From assembly GCA_022826645.1 (NCBI GenBank), contig JAJDUM010000007.1:53062-117061 (forward strand): a stretch of 64,000 nucleotides of DNA, in the 5' to 3' direction. This document shows, piece by piece, positions 8,275 to 17,457 of the stretch. Below the pieces are notes generated by a model that saw nothing but the letters and a program-made list of their open reading frames with translations, searched no databases and was not told the origin of the DNA. The translations under genes and the position numbers were made by a program. Within the stretch, counting starts at the first letter, position 1. Each line of letters starts with the position of its first letter. The stretch comes from Candidatus Poribacteria bacterium. GTDB lineage: Bacteria; Poribacteria; WGA-4E; PCPOR2b.

Positions 8275-9720
8275 CTATTTTGCGACAATGACCGTGCCAG
8301 TATCATAACTCTCGCCCACCTGAATCTGATAAACGTAAACACCACTTTCCACGATGTTGCCAAGCTCATCCTTCCCATCCCAGTCCAAGTCACGAGTGCT
8401 CGGATCTGTAGCCCTTAATTCCCTAATAAGCACGCCGTGGATATTGAAAATAAGGACACTAAACTCGCCTTCAACGCCTTCAATCGCGCGAGCGGGGAAC
8501 ACGACACGGTTAAAGTCGGGATTGTCCGACAGAGGGGTGAACGGATTTGGGAACGGCTTGCCGAGGATACGCAGAATTTGGGAAATCTGTGCCGAGCGAT
8601 TACCGACTTCATCTACCGCTTCGATCGCGTAAGTAAAAACACCGATCCCAAGCCTGCGTTCATCCAAAAACATATTGGCTTCCTCTACAGAAATTTCTAC
8701 GTTTCCTCCGTGTCGATTCGTCAAAGGTGTGAGGCGTTGTCCCAACTTGGCGAAGAAAAGTCTATATTTAACGACGTCGGGGGTCGGGCTAACCGCCCAG
8801 CTCAGGTTGATGACATCGTCAGATTCAACGACAGTCAGGTTTTCAGGCGGTTGAGGTGGGGCTGTGTCCAATAGCACTTCGACGGTGACGCTGTCGGAAC
8901 GCTTAGATCTTAGGAGCGGTGTTTTATACGCTTCAATCGCATAGTTATGCGTTCCCGGCTCGACGTTCACATCCAGGAATGCCTCAGTATTTCGACTTGA
9001 ATCGGCTTCAACTCTGATCTCAATCCGGGGTGCATCGTCACGATAGATAAAGTAGCCAGCAACATCCGGATCGACTGATTTTTGCCAAATGAGTATGACG
9101 TCATTTTCGCCGTCTGCATTTCTTGTCGCACTGAACCCTTCGACTAGATCGGGAGGCACGTTGGGAATGATCTGGAGCGTAAAATCGTCGTTATTTCGCT
9201 TGCCATCTGTGTTGCCCGGTTCGATAAATCCACCAATCGGCACGTCAGCCAAGTTTCTGAGACGTGCTCTAAAGGTAATCTCTTCAGCGGTGGAATCCTC
9301 TGCAAGCGTGGGATTCGGTGCCTTACCGTCGAACACAATCTCGTTGAGCGTATTATCGAGATCGGTGATTGCTTCGTCTAAAAGAATGCGGAGGCGGTTT
9401 CCTGCGGGCTCTGCAACGGCATCAGTTTCTTGACCGTTACGCGAAAAAGATCTAAAGTCTGACGGATCAACAATGAACCCAGCTGGCAGTATAATTTCAA
9501 TTGTCTTAATGTCTTCATCAATCGGTTTCGCGAGCGAACGATCGATCCGCAGGCTAACGATCAAGGTCACAGTCGAGCCTGCGGGAATAAGTCCTTGGTC
9601 GTCATCTTTAACGTTGATTTCGCCTACCGATGTAACGGCGGTGTGACCATTAACTGCGAAACACGCTAAAAGAAATGCAATCAGAAGGACGAGGAAATGG
9701 GATTGTTTTTTGCTATTCAT
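8275..9720 (-). CDS. Secreted FN3/FlgD-like protein with type IX-style C-terminal sorting domain
   Basis: Exported protein of 481 residues. A signal peptide (SHFLVLLIAFLLACFAVNG) leads into a beta-rich domain (30-190), then two fibronectin-III-like modules (about 195-290 and 295-390). The C-terminal ~85 residues match the FlgD-Ig/T9SS sorting type: a PFPNPFTP start, FSVLIFNIHGVLIREL, LDWDGKDELGNIVESGVY and YQIQVG. In Bacteroidota such tails direct type IX secretion, and related tails are common in other phyla without a proven route. Its ATG overlaps the stop of the porV-like gene as ATGA, so the two are translationally coupled. This supports a barrel/cargo relationship by context only. Confidence 0.8.
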   Translation of the reverse strand: MNSKKQSHFLVLLIAFLLACFAVNGHTAVTSVGEINVKDDDQGLIPAGSTVTLIVSLRIDRSLAKPIDEDIKTIEIILPAGFIVDPSDFRSFSRNGQETDAVAEPAGNRLRILLDEAITDLDNTLNEIVFDGKAPNPTLAEDSTAEEITFRARLRNLADVPIGGFIEPGNTDGKRNNDDFTLQIIPNVPPDLVEGFSATRNADGENDVILIWQKSVDPDVAGYFIYRDDAPRIEIRVEADSSRNTEAFLDVNVEPGTHNYAIEAYKTPLLRSKRSDSVTVEVLLDTAPPQPPENLTVVESDDVINLSWAVSPTPDVVKYRLFFAKLGQRLTPLTNRHGGNVEISVEEANMFLDERRLGIGVFTYAIEAVDEVGNRSAQISQILRILGKPFPNPFTPLSDNPDFNRVVFPARAIEGVEGEFSVLIFNIHGVLIRELRATDPSTRDLDWDGKDELGNIVESGVYVYQIQVGESYDTGTVIVAK

Positions 9721-10742
9721 TCAAACATTAGGTTCAATGAGAACCGTTGGGTTGTATTGTCTGCTAAGGCTCCCGTAACGATATGAAAAGCGTAATCCAG
9801 TTGGAGCCGAAGTGCAGCAATTGGCAGTTTTACGCTGCCACCGAGTGCAATACCGGTCGCATGGTTGACATCACTTCTTAGTGAATAGCCTGCACGGACA
9901 CCGATCGTTCTGTTGAGCCATAGTTCCGCCCCGATGTGGCTGTGGCGTACCCCATCCCGAAAAGCAACTTCAAAAACACCAAGCCCCGACTTGAGCACTT
10001 CGCGTAGTGCTTCCTGCTTGGTGGTAGCAGCAATCGTATCAAGACGATACGCTAAGCCGAGGCGAATGTTCTGTGGAACGAAATCTTCCCCTGCTGCAGA
10101 TACACTCATATCGGCGGGGAACAGGTTTTCTGCTGAGAGTCCAAGCGTTAATCCAGTTACTGGGGTTGCCAATAGCCCTAGATCGAAAGAGAAATCAGTG
10201 GCGGAGGTCAGAGAGAAAAACTGAGGATTATTTTCGAGATGTGCACTAACGGATCCGTTACCCTCATCAAAACGGTTACTAAAGGACTTCAGATTCAAAC
10301 CAAGCGCAAACTTTTCTAAGAAGGCTTTTCCGTAAGATAGGATAACAGTCTGTTCTTTATAAACCTCTGAATCTTCGCTCAGAATACCGATACTCGCGCC
10401 GAGCGATCCGACAGATCGAAGTGGGACTATTCCACTGAGATAGTTATAGTTGATGAGCCCTCTGAACCGCTGTGCGGTCGTCAGGTTGAGATGAGCAGCG
10501 TCAATATAGCCAAGTCCGGCGGGGTTGTAGCTCGGTGCGTTCCCATCATCTGCCAGTGCCACGAACGCCCCACCCATTCCGAGTGGTCGCGCTCCTACTC
10601 CAATATCGTTGAATGCGGCGACCGCGCCGCCTGCGCATATAATCAGCAGTCCGATTGTACTAATGACGATTCGCACCCTGTCTTCACCCCTGCGATTTTT
10701 CGTTGCGGAACCGAGATAAATCCTTCGCATTTTAATTGACAT
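9717..10742 (-). CDS. PorV/PorQ-family outer-membrane protein
   Basis: Predicted outer-membrane beta-barrel of 341 residues. After a signal segment (VRIVISTIGLLIICAGGAVA) comes the family's hallmark start, GARPLGMGGAFVALADDG, followed by YNPAGLGY. Alternating amphipathic strands continue to a terminal FSLNLMFE. PorV-like proteins are known as a shuttle/attachment factor of the type IX system, but the wider family also includes FadL-like barrels of unknown role. Translation is coupled to the downstream sorting-domain protein by a 4-base overlap. The start could be the ATG at 10742 or the in-frame ATG four codons in. Neither has a convincing ribosome binding site. Confidence 0.8.
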   Translation of the reverse strand: MSIKMRRIYLGSATKNRRGEDRVRIVISTIGLLIICAGGAVAAFNDIGVGARPLGMGGAFVALADDGNAPSYNPAGLGYIDAAHLNLTTAQRFRGLINYNYLSGIVPLRSVGSLGASIGILSEDSEVYKEQTVILSYGKAFLEKFALGLNLKSFSNRFDEGNGSVSAHLENNPQFFSLTSATDFSFDLGLLATPVTGLTLGLSAENLFPADMSVSAAGEDFVPQNIRLGLAYRLDTIAATTKQEALREVLKSGLGVFEVAFRDGVRHSHIGAELWLNRTIGVRAGYSLRSDVNHATGIALGGSVKLPIAALRLQLDYAFHIVTGALADNTTQRFSLNLMFE

Positions 10743-10782
10743 TAAGTATTTACGCCGTAGGTGGTACGGGGGTTTTAGTCAC

Positions 10783-10816
10783 AAAAAAGGCAGGACGTCT
10801 CCTTGGACACCCCGCC
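10783..10816 (-). terminator. Rho-independent terminator behind glycerate kinase
   Basis: Read on the minus strand, GGCGGGGTGTC pairs with GACGTCCTGCC around the loop CAAGGA, an 11-pair stem with three G-U pairs. Six Ts follow. It lies about 135 bases after the glycerate kinase stop and before the porV-like gene. Confidence 0.6.
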
Positions 10817-10950
10817 CAAAATCTAACGGCTTCTCAATCCCCAAATGAAGCAGTCTCTGCTGCGAAACGGTGCACGACTATAGTTTTTCTCCATTCTGAT
10901 GCCTGACGCTAATCAACCCAGAAACCATTTCCACAGAAAGACCGTAACGG

Positions 10951-12099
10951 TTAATTACATCTGATTTTCATGCCAATATTCACCATTCTGCCAGCGCGCT
11001 CCGCTGCAGTTTCGATGAGTGCTGTTGCCTTTTTGATCGCGGTTTCCAGAGCCATCGGTTCAGGAACGATGTCAATCATCGCGTCAATCCCTGCATCGTA
11101 AACGCCATCAGAACGGTCAGCAATGCTACCAGCGATTGCAATCACAGGAATGTTCTGTGTCTTTGCAACCTTTGCAACACCAACAGGCGTTTTGCCGAAA
11201 ACTGTCTGAAAATTAATCTGTCCTTCACCTGTTATTACGAGATCTGCACCCACGACCTGTCTGCTCAACTGGGTTGCTTCGGTGACAATTTCGATCCCCG
11301 ATTTCAGCGACGCATTCAGGAAAGCCATCAAGCCGGCACCTAATCCGCCAGCAGCTCCCGCACCGGGGACAGCATTTACAGATTTATCCAGGTCTTGCTG
11401 TAGAATCCTATCATAATGTCCCAAGTTCGCATCCAGTACCTCAATCATCTCAGGGGTTGCGCCCTTTTGAGGACCGTAGACGTGAGAGGCGCCCTCTTTG
11501 CCAGTGAGCGGGTTGTTGACATCACAGGCGACGACCGTTTCTGTTTCAGGGATGCGTGGATCCAATTCGGAAATGTCGATTGAGTTGAGTGTTGCCAAGG
11601 CACCACCGCCCCGTTCGATCTGCTCGTCGTTTGCTGTGAGCAGCTTTGCGCCGAGGGCTTGTGCCATGCCCGCGCCCCCATCGTTTGTCGCACTGCCGCC
11701 AATACCAATGATTAGTTTTCGACATCCGTAGGCTAACGCCGCTCGGATCAGTTCTCCCGTCCCATAAGTTGTAGTAATACGTGGGTCGCGTTTGTCGTGT
11801 GGGACAAGTGTCAAACCGGAGGCTGCCGCCATCTCAATAACTGCCGTGATACCATCGCCGAGCACCCCATATTGGGCATCAATTGGATTGCCGAGCGGAT
11901 CCCGCACCCGTGCCGTTAAGATTTCTCCGCCAGTCGCATCGACAAGTGATTGCACTGTGCCCTCACCGCCATCTGCCATCGGTACTTTTTCAATAATTGC
12001 TGTCGGAAACACACGACGCAAGCCAACTTCAATGGCTTCTGCCACTTGTAAGGCGGTCAGGCTGCCTTTGAACGAATCGGGGGCAATAACGATTTTCAT
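10951..12099 (-). CDS. Glycerate kinase (GckA/GlxK type)
   Basis: Phosphorylates D-glycerate (to 2- or 3-phosphoglycerate depending on subtype) with ATP; 382 residues is the normal length. The N-terminus MKIVIAPDSFKGSLTALQVA and the block VPMADGGEGTVQSL are diagnostic. GIGGSATNDGGAGMAQALGA and LVITGEGQIN also match the family. The ATG at 12099 is the conserved start and has GGAG upstream; the 17 extra codons to 12150 have no family-like sequence. It has no enzyme neighbours of its own pathway. It could finish a route from the aldolase products of the 18-30 kb catabolic region, which is inference. Confidence 0.92.
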   Translation of the reverse strand: MKIVIAPDSFKGSLTALQVAEAIEVGLRRVFPTAIIEKVPMADGGEGTVQSLVDATGGEILTARVRDPLGNPIDAQYGVLGDGITAVIEMAAASGLTLVPHDKRDPRITTTYGTGELIRAALAYGCRKLIIGIGGSATNDGGAGMAQALGAKLLTANDEQIERGGGALATLNSIDISELDPRIPETETVVACDVNNPLTGKEGASHVYGPQKGATPEMIEVLDANLGHYDRILQQDLDKSVNAVPGAGAAGGLGAGLMAFLNASLKSGIEIVTEATQLSRQVVGADLVITGEGQINFQTVFGKTPVGVAKVAKTQNIPVIAIAGSIADRSDGVYDAGIDAMIDIVPEPMALETAIKKATALIETAAERAGRMVNIGMKIRCN

Positions 12100-12413
12100 T
12101 GCTAGACTCCGGACATAGGGTATAATACAGAAGTATAGGCAAATACACACATTGGTGGATCTACCCTTAACCCCGTTTTGCTTTTAATAAATTCATTTTA
12201 ATCCTATCACGAGAGGCGAATCGTGTCAAGCGGAAGCCCATCAGTTCTTAGGGTCATTTAGTTTTACTGTAGGAGGGATCTCCGAATCCCGATATCTCAC
12301 TGTAGGCGTGATCTCCCGGTTGAGCCTTTTCAAACAAATATGGTTAAAAAGCCGAAAACTGAATAGCCCTACATCAGTTCTTAGAGCACAGATAGGATAT
12401 TCATAGGTACAAT
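12100..12413. repeat. Divergent intergenic region with two pairs of direct repeats
   Basis: No gene seen in these 314 bases. A 13-base string, CATCAGTTCTTAG, occurs at 12239-12251 and again at 12372-12384. An 18-base unit of the form ACTGTAGGAGGGATCTCC at 12266-12283 recurs with two mismatches at 12299-12316. They look like degraded dispersed repeat units. The promoters of glycerate kinase (minus) and the exonuclease-like gene (plus) must lie here, but I could not pick a convincing pair of boxes. Confidence 0.5.
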
Positions 12414-12983
12414 ATGCCCACTATTGATAGTAAGACAAACGAACCAAAAAGAAACATTGTCTACTTTGATCTGGAAACACAGAAATCCGCACGAGAGGTT
12501 GGAGGATGGTCACACATTGACCGGATGAAACTAGCGATCGCTGTGACTTACAGCACTGCCGATCAGCAGTACACAACCTTTCAGGAGTCTGACGCTGACG
12601 CACTGATAAATCAACTAACAGAAGCGGATTGTGTGGTTGGGTTTAATCTCAAGGGGTTTGATTACGTCGTCCTCCGCCCATATACATCGGACAACTTATG
12701 GCAACTGCCAACTTTCGACATGTTGGAACACGTTAGGCGTACGCTCGGATTTCGCCTCAGTCTCGACGCACTTGCAAGGGAGACGTTGCAGGAGACCAAG
12801 TCAGCTGATGGGTTGCAATCCCTGCGATGGTGGAAGGCGGGTAAGGTCGATCTGGTTGCGGAGTACTGTCGCAAGGATGTTGAGATCACGAAGCGATTGC
12901 ATGAGTACGCCTGTCAAAATGGACACCTTCTGTTTCGAGGGCGGGATGGCAGGGTGCGGCGTGTGAATACAGCACGATGGTGA
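12414..12983 (+). CDS. RNase H-fold DEDDy exonuclease-like protein (YprB-type)
   Basis: Stand-alone exonuclease-like domain of 189 residues. The DEDD carboxylates are visible: Asp19 and Glu21 in VYFDLET, Asp83 in GFNLKGFDY, and Asp155 in YCRKDVEIT. The tyrosine four residues before Asp155 (YxxxD) makes it the DEDDy type seen in family-B polymerase proofreading domains and in YprB-like proteins. The polymerase or helicase partner found in many relatives is absent. It probably acts on single-stranded DNA or RNA ends. Its ribosome binding site is weak. It stands alone between the glycerate kinase and a PhyH gene. Confidence 0.75.
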   Translation: MPTIDSKTNEPKRNIVYFDLETQKSAREVGGWSHIDRMKLAIAVTYSTADQQYTTFQESDADALINQLTEADCVVGFNLKGFDYVVLRPYTSDNLWQLPTFDMLEHVRRTLGFRLSLDALARETLQETKSADGLQSLRWWKAGKVDLVAEYCRKDVEITKRLHEYACQNGHLLFRGRDGRVRRVNTARW

Positions 12984-13136
12984 ATTGACTCCATAGCTGG
13001 AGGTAGTTTTGTGTTACGCAACCGAGTGTCTTAATGCCGTATAGTAGTGAGCCTTTTGTTGTCATTCGTGGGGAACGGAGAACGGAGTTAATTCGTCCTG
13101 TAGGTCGTGATTCACATCTCGACAGCATTGGCATTT

Positions 13137-13955
13137 TCAATCAATAATCTGCAACCGTTTCCACCGATCGTAGTAAATCCGGATTTTCTCAGGCAGTGCC
13201 TCGCGAACACTGTCTACTAACCGCCACCTAAACCGTTCATCTAACGTCTCAGGTGGATCGTCCGCTTGATGTTTGACTAAGCATCCACACAGGGTCAGAC
13301 GCTCCTCCATCCCCGCTGGCATCACTCCCCTGTGAATGGTGTTTCCGTTCCAGAATATAGTCTGCCCTCGCTTCAGCTTTATCTGTCTTGCCTCCGGAAT
13401 ATCGCCAACTCCCTTGTTGCTTATCAGCACCTCGCGCTCGTGGTCGGTACGATACCGGCGCTGGCTGCCCGGCACTATCCATAGACACGGATCGTTTACC
13501 AATGCGGTGTGCCATTTGAGTAAGTCCTTACGGTAACGACTCAGAATTTCCATCTCTACCTCATAACTGCCGTCCCGTTCCTCCGCACCAAAGTCCCGGT
13601 GCCAGCCACACTGATAGCCGTCACCTCGGATGGCAAACGCGGTCACCCAACCTAAACGTAACTCCTCGCCAAGGAAAGGGTGCACATAACGTTCAACCGG
13701 CTCCGAAGCCAGATAGTCCGAGAAAATCGGCTCACCGAATTCCGGTGCCATGACCCCCATAATGACGACCGGTTCTGTGCCCTCGCCGCTGGTGCCAATC
13801 CTGTCAATGCTGTCAACTACCTCGCCGGAGCGCACCTTATCCGCTACGCGCCGTGTGGCTTCTGTCAGCGCCGGCAGCATCTCGGGTACTACCGCATCGT
13901 CAGCGATAAAGTAACCTTGGTCCGCGTACTGCTCGATCTGTTCCTCGGACGCCAT
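13137..13955 (-). CDS. Phytanoyl-CoA dioxygenase family protein (PhyH copy 2)
   Basis: Fe(II)/2-oxoglutarate oxygenase of 272 residues. Iron ligands are the HRD of CGWHRDFG (His119, Asp121) and His208 in NTIHRGVMP. Arg219 in the following EERLTL is the likely 2-oxoglutarate anchor. LWIVPGSQRRY is the usual family loop, with Gln where His is common. GGAGG stands 10 bases before the ATG at 13955. It lies 82 bases downstream of the Gfo/Idh/MocA gene on the same strand, and the two are probably one operon. Confidence 0.88.
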   Translation of the reverse strand: MASEEQIEQYADQGYFIADDAVVPEMLPALTEATRRVADKVRSGEVVDSIDRIGTSGEGTEPVVIMGVMAPEFGEPIFSDYLASEPVERYVHPFLGEELRLGWVTAFAIRGDGYQCGWHRDFGAEERDGSYEVEMEILSRYRKDLLKWHTALVNDPCLWIVPGSQRRYRTDHEREVLISNKGVGDIPEARQIKLKRGQTIFWNGNTIHRGVMPAGMEERLTLCGCLVKHQADDPPETLDERFRWRLVDSVREALPEKIRIYYDRWKRLQIID

Positions 13956-14037
13956 ACCCTATTCCTCCATTTCTTGTGAGTCCACTCCGTCTCTGTTATT
14001 GAACTGTCAATAACGATCCACCCTGTCACACCTAGTC

Positions 14038-15063
14038 CTACGTAATGGGAGTCTCTTTCCCGCTTTCTGCAGAACGGTAGATCCCCTCCATCATCTGTTG
14101 CACATGCAACATCTCACTGAATTTCACAACCGGCGTTCGATCGTCACGGACAGCTTCAACGAAATCTTTCAGGACCTCAAAGAAACTGTTCTCAGGCTCG
14201 ACGACCTCTGGTGTTCTGTCGAAAACTTCATTCCCCTCATCGAGATAGATCTTCAGGGGAATCTCCGCCGCACCGAAATCCCCTAACACCTCAATGGTCG
14301 GTCGGCTCTTCCACGGATGCGTCAGCCAATTGCTCTCAAGTGATAGTCCTGAACCGTCCGCGAATCGGATATAGCCCGCCGCGAAATCCTCCGTCTCAAA
14401 ATCTTCCAACGTCCCCGCCCATGAGATAACCGGATTCTTCATATGCCGAACCTTCTGATACGTGGTTCCCATCGCAGCGACGGGTGTAGGATCGCCGATA
14501 ATCCAGTTTGCGAAATCGAGGGTGTGCACAGCGGTGCTATACAGAACGCCTCCACCCGATAGTGCCTTGTTCTGAAAGACACTGTAGCCGGGGATATTCA
14601 TCACATGTCCTGTCCAGACGCGGGTGTAATATATCTGTCCCAAGGCACCCGTTTCGATAAACTTTTTCAGCGCATACCCTGACGCCAGTCCACGATTCTG
14701 AAGCCCCATGCTCATCTTCTTACCGTTTCGCTTGCAGGCATCAATCATCTCCTGTGCTTCCGCGCTGCTCACACAGAGTGCTTTTTCGCAGATCACATTC
14801 GCGCCGGCGTCAAAGGCATCGACCGTCTGATCCCTGTGGAGCGCATGAGGCGTGCAGACACTGACTAAGTCCAAGGCGTGTTGTTCCAACATCTCTCGAT
14901 AGTCGGCGTATGCGTGCGGAACCTTAAATTCCTTCGCCACCGCTTGTGCACGTTCAAAGTTGGCATCGCAAACCGCCACAAGCGATACCTCCTCCATCTT
15001 CGCATAATTTGCAACATGCCCACCTCTTCCTTGAGCACCGCAACCAATCACAGCTGCTTTCAT
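14038..15063 (-). CDS. Gfo/Idh/MocA-family NAD(P)-dependent oxidoreductase
   Basis: Cytoplasmic sugar or cyclitol dehydrogenase-like enzyme of 341 residues. The N-terminal Rossmann fold opens with AVIGCGAQGRGG. The conserved catalytic Lys is in CEKALCV (the EKP motif with Ala for Pro), and the C-terminal domain carries GGGVLYSTAVHTLDFANW, which supplies the substrate-site His. The family oxidises or reduces sugars, inositols and related compounds; the substrate cannot be read from sequence. GGAGG precedes the ATG. The PhyH gene downstream on the same strand may act on the same compound class. Confidence 0.88.
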   Translation of the reverse strand: MKAAVIGCGAQGRGGHVANYAKMEEVSLVAVCDANFERAQAVAKEFKVPHAYADYREMLEQHALDLVSVCTPHALHRDQTVDAFDAGANVICEKALCVSSAEAQEMIDACKRNGKKMSMGLQNRGLASGYALKKFIETGALGQIYYTRVWTGHVMNIPGYSVFQNKALSGGGVLYSTAVHTLDFANWIIGDPTPVAAMGTTYQKVRHMKNPVISWAGTLEDFETEDFAAGYIRFADGSGLSLESNWLTHPWKSRPTIEVLGDFGAAEIPLKIYLDEGNEVFDRTPEVVEPENSFFEVLKDFVEAVRDDRTPVVKFSEMLHVQQMMEGIYRSAESGKETPIT

Positions 15064-15174
15064 AGAAATCCTCCGCAGATTCTCGTAGATGTTGTGTTAG
15101 TCTAACACCGTTTATCTGCTCTGTCAATCCGCACTACCATCGCCCGGTTTTTTATTTTTCCCTAAAGGTAAATG

Positions 15175-15183
15175 TGCTATAAT
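15175..15183 (+). promoter_or_regulatory. Extended -10 promoter for the DUF2283 gene
   Basis: TGCTATAAT is a perfect extended -10 element. No good -35 box lies 17 bases upstream (TTTTTC). The start codon of the DUF2283 gene is about 68 bases downstream. Confidence 0.45.
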
Positions 15184-15250
15184 TGAAGCAATTTCTAACA
15201 ATTGTCTTTCTTACTCGGCGAATAGGTGCCTTAAATAGGAGAAGGTAAGT

Positions 15251-15490
15251 GTGACCTCTGTAACTATAGATAGATATATACCCTTAATCCCCGCAGTGAA
15301 GCATTCACCTAAGCACTATCTGTGGTCTTCGTACGATGCCGAAGCCGATGCGTTATATGTGAACTTCAAAAAACCGAGTCATGCAGACAATAGCGCGCTG
15401 ACTGACGATGATGTTATCATCCGCTACGAGCAGGGGGAAGTGATCGGTCTAACAATCCTCAACGCCAGCCAGCGCTTCCCCGAATCGTGA
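15251..15490 (+). CDS. DUF2283 domain protein
   Basis: Small cytoplasmic protein of 79 residues. The family signature is present: SYDAEADALYVNF, then DDDVIIRYEQGEVIGLTILNA. DUF2283 proteins are short, often encoded beside toxin-like DUF4258 genes; no such partner is seen here. The start is a GTG preceded by AGGAGAAGG. Function unknown. A hairpin with a 9-base stem follows 63 bases after the stop. Confidence 0.8.
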   Translation: MTSVTIDRYIPLIPAVKHSPKHYLWSSYDAEADALYVNFKKPSHADNSALTDDDVIIRYEQGEVIGLTILNASQRFPES

Positions 15491-15552
15491 AACCTTTAAC
15501 CGGATTCTGCGGCGGAGAGTACGGTAGCCGGGATGCCCTCTACAAAGGCACT

Positions 15553-15585
15553 AGAACCCGATTTTTTGTCAGAAACTCGGGTTCT
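15553..15585 (+). repeat. Hairpin of the AGAACCCGA / TCGGGTTCT repeat type
   Basis: AGAACCCGA and TCGGGTTCT form a perfect 9-base stem around a 15-base T-rich loop. There is no T-tract behind it, so a terminator role is doubtful. Similar AGAAACCGAG-type strings occur at 43192-43228 and 45738-45755, so it may belong to a dispersed repeat family. Confidence 0.5.
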
Positions 15586-15681
15586 GAAGTTTGAGCAGAG
15601 CGAATTTTTATGTCCCGGCGCATTTTCGAAAAAGACGTAAATACTGGATAACAATTAACGTCCAAAGAAGTAGAGTTTTAC

Positions 15682-17457
15682 ATGAAAACAACCGCAACAC
15701 TATTTATTTTATTGGTGCTGTTTATATCAAATATATTTGCTCAAGACTATACGCAGTGGGGGTTGCCCGAAGGTGCTACAGCACGCCTTGGTAAAGGTTC
15801 AATAAATGAAATACAGTATTCTCCCGATGGCACTCGTCTCGCAGTTGCCAGTTCCATCGGTATCTGGCTCTATGATGCACAAACCTATCAAGAAATGGCC
15901 CTGCTCACCGGACATACGCGGTGGGTCAATAGCGTATCGTTCAGTCCGGATGGACGCACGCTGGCAAGTGGAAGTGATGACAAGACTATCCGTCTGTGGG
16001 ATGCCGTTACAGGTGAACATAAGCACACACTCACAGGGCATACGAGTGCGGTCAGTAGCATGGCGTTCAGTCCGGATGGAAGGATGCTTGCCAGTGGGAG
16101 TGAAGACGATACAGTGCGATTGTGGAATATCATAACAGGTAAACACAAGCACACGCTCACAGGACATACGAATAGGGTCTTGAGCGTGGCGTTCAGTCCA
16201 GACGGACAGGTGTTAGCAAGTGGGAGTTTGGACGATACTATCCGTCTATGGGATGCCGTAACCGGTAAACACGATCACACACTCACAGGACATATGAGGC
16301 CGGTCAATAGCGTAGCTTTCAGTCCGGATGGAAGGACGTTAGCAAGTGGAAGTCATGACCGGACTATCCGTCTATGGGATACTGGAACAGGTGGACACAA
16401 ACAGACGCTCACCGGGCATACGTTTGGAGTCAAAACTCTTGTGTTCAGTTCAGGTGGGAAGATACTGGCAAGTGGAAGTTGGGACAGTACAGTACGCCTG
16501 TGGGATGCCATTACATGGGAACATAAACGGACGCTCACCAGGCATTCGGACAGGGTAGAAAGCGTGGCGTTCAGTCCCGATGGGAGTACACTTGCTACTG
16601 GGAGTTCGGAGACGGCACACCTATGGGATGCCGCTACAGGTGGACACAAGGGTACACTCACAGGGCATACGGATGATGTTGATAACGTATCGTTCAGTCC
16701 AGATGGACAGACGTTAGCAAGTGGGAGTTATAGGACGGTGCGTCTATGGGATGTCATCACAGGTAAACATAAACGCACACTCACAGGACATAAGCGTTCG
16801 GTCGATAGCGTATCGTTCAGTCCAGACGGACAGACGTTAGCAAGTGGGAGTTATAGGACGGTGCGTCTATGGGATGTCATCACAGGTAAACATAAACACA
16901 CACTCACAGGACCTGGGCGGACGGTCAGTAGCGTATTGTTTAGTCCGGATGGAAGGACGTTAGCAAGTGGGGGTAGTAACCGGACTATCCGTCTATGGGA
17001 TGCTGTAACAGGTAAACATAAACGCATACTCACCGGGCATACAAGTGCGGTCACTAGCGTAGCGTTCAGTCCGGATGGAAGGACATTAGCAAGTGGAAGT
17101 GATGACAAGACTATTCGTCTATGGGATGTCCTTACAGGTGAACACAAGCAAACGCTCACCGGGCATACAAGTGCGGTCACTAGCGTATCGTTCAGTCCAG
17201 ATGGAAGGACGTTAGCAAGTGGGAGTTGGGACAAGACTACTCGTCTATGGGATACCGTTACAGGTGAACACAAGCGCACATTCACGGGCCATACAGGTTG
17301 GGTCACTAGCGTAGCGTTTAGTCCAGACGGACGGATACTGGCAAACGGGAGTGGTGGGGCGATGGAAAGCGGGAGTGTGGATGGCACAATCCTCCTGTGG
17401 AAAATATCTCCCTCAGAGCCTGACTCCCCGACACCACCTAAGACTGACACGGATTGA
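15682..17457 (+). CDS. Secreted 13-blade WD40 repeat protein
   Basis: Exported protein of 591 residues. A signal peptide (TLFILLVLFISNIFAQ) is followed by 13 consecutive WD40 repeats of about 42 residues. The consensus is 'VxSVAFSPDGRTLASGSxDxTIRLWD', then 'TGxHKxTLTGHT'. The first and last repeats are the most divergent, and the number suggests two propellers. WD40 propellers are scaffolds, so no reaction is implied. The tail is a Pro/Asp-rich linker (PDSPTPPKTDTD) ending in TGA. The downstream trypsin-like remnant continues in the same frame directly after this stop. At DNA level the repeats are strikingly similar, and blades 8 and 9 are almost identical. Confidence 0.9.
   Translation: MKTTATLFILLVLFISNIFAQDYTQWGLPEGATARLGKGSINEIQYSPDGTRLAVASSIGIWLYDAQTYQEMALLTGHTRWVNSVSFSPDGRTLASGSDDKTIRLWDAVTGEHKHTLTGHTSAVSSMAFSPDGRMLASGSEDDTVRLWNIITGKHKHTLTGHTNRVLSVAFSPDGQVLASGSLDDTIRLWDAVTGKHDHTLTGHMRPVNSVAFSPDGRTLASGSHDRTIRLWDTGTGGHKQTLTGHTFGVKTLVFSSGGKILASGSWDSTVRLWDAITWEHKRTLTRHSDRVESVAFSPDGSTLATGSSETAHLWDAATGGHKGTLTGHTDDVDNVSFSPDGQTLASGSYRTVRLWDVITGKHKRTLTGHKRSVDSVSFSPDGQTLASGSYRTVRLWDVITGKHKHTLTGPGRTVSSVLFSPDGRTLASGGSNRTIRLWDAVTGKHKRILTGHTSAVTSVAFSPDGRTLASGSDDKTIRLWDVLTGEHKQTLTGHTSAVTSVSFSPDGRTLASGSWDKTTRLWDTVTGEHKRTFTGHTGWVTSVAFSPDGRILANGSGGAMESGSVDGTILLWKISPSEPDSPTPPKTDTD
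16690..16914 (+). repeat. Recently duplicated WD40 unit (blades 8 and 9)
   Basis: The unit beginning near 16690 recurs 126 bases (42 codons) later with only about two differences over more than 90 bases. This is much closer than other blade pairs. It shows that the array expanded or was homogenised recently. Confidence 0.75.

Noticed and set aside
16851..17450. 199-codon minus-strand frame in the WD40 gene
   Set aside because: It is a repetitive antisense of the WD40 blades with no independent features.
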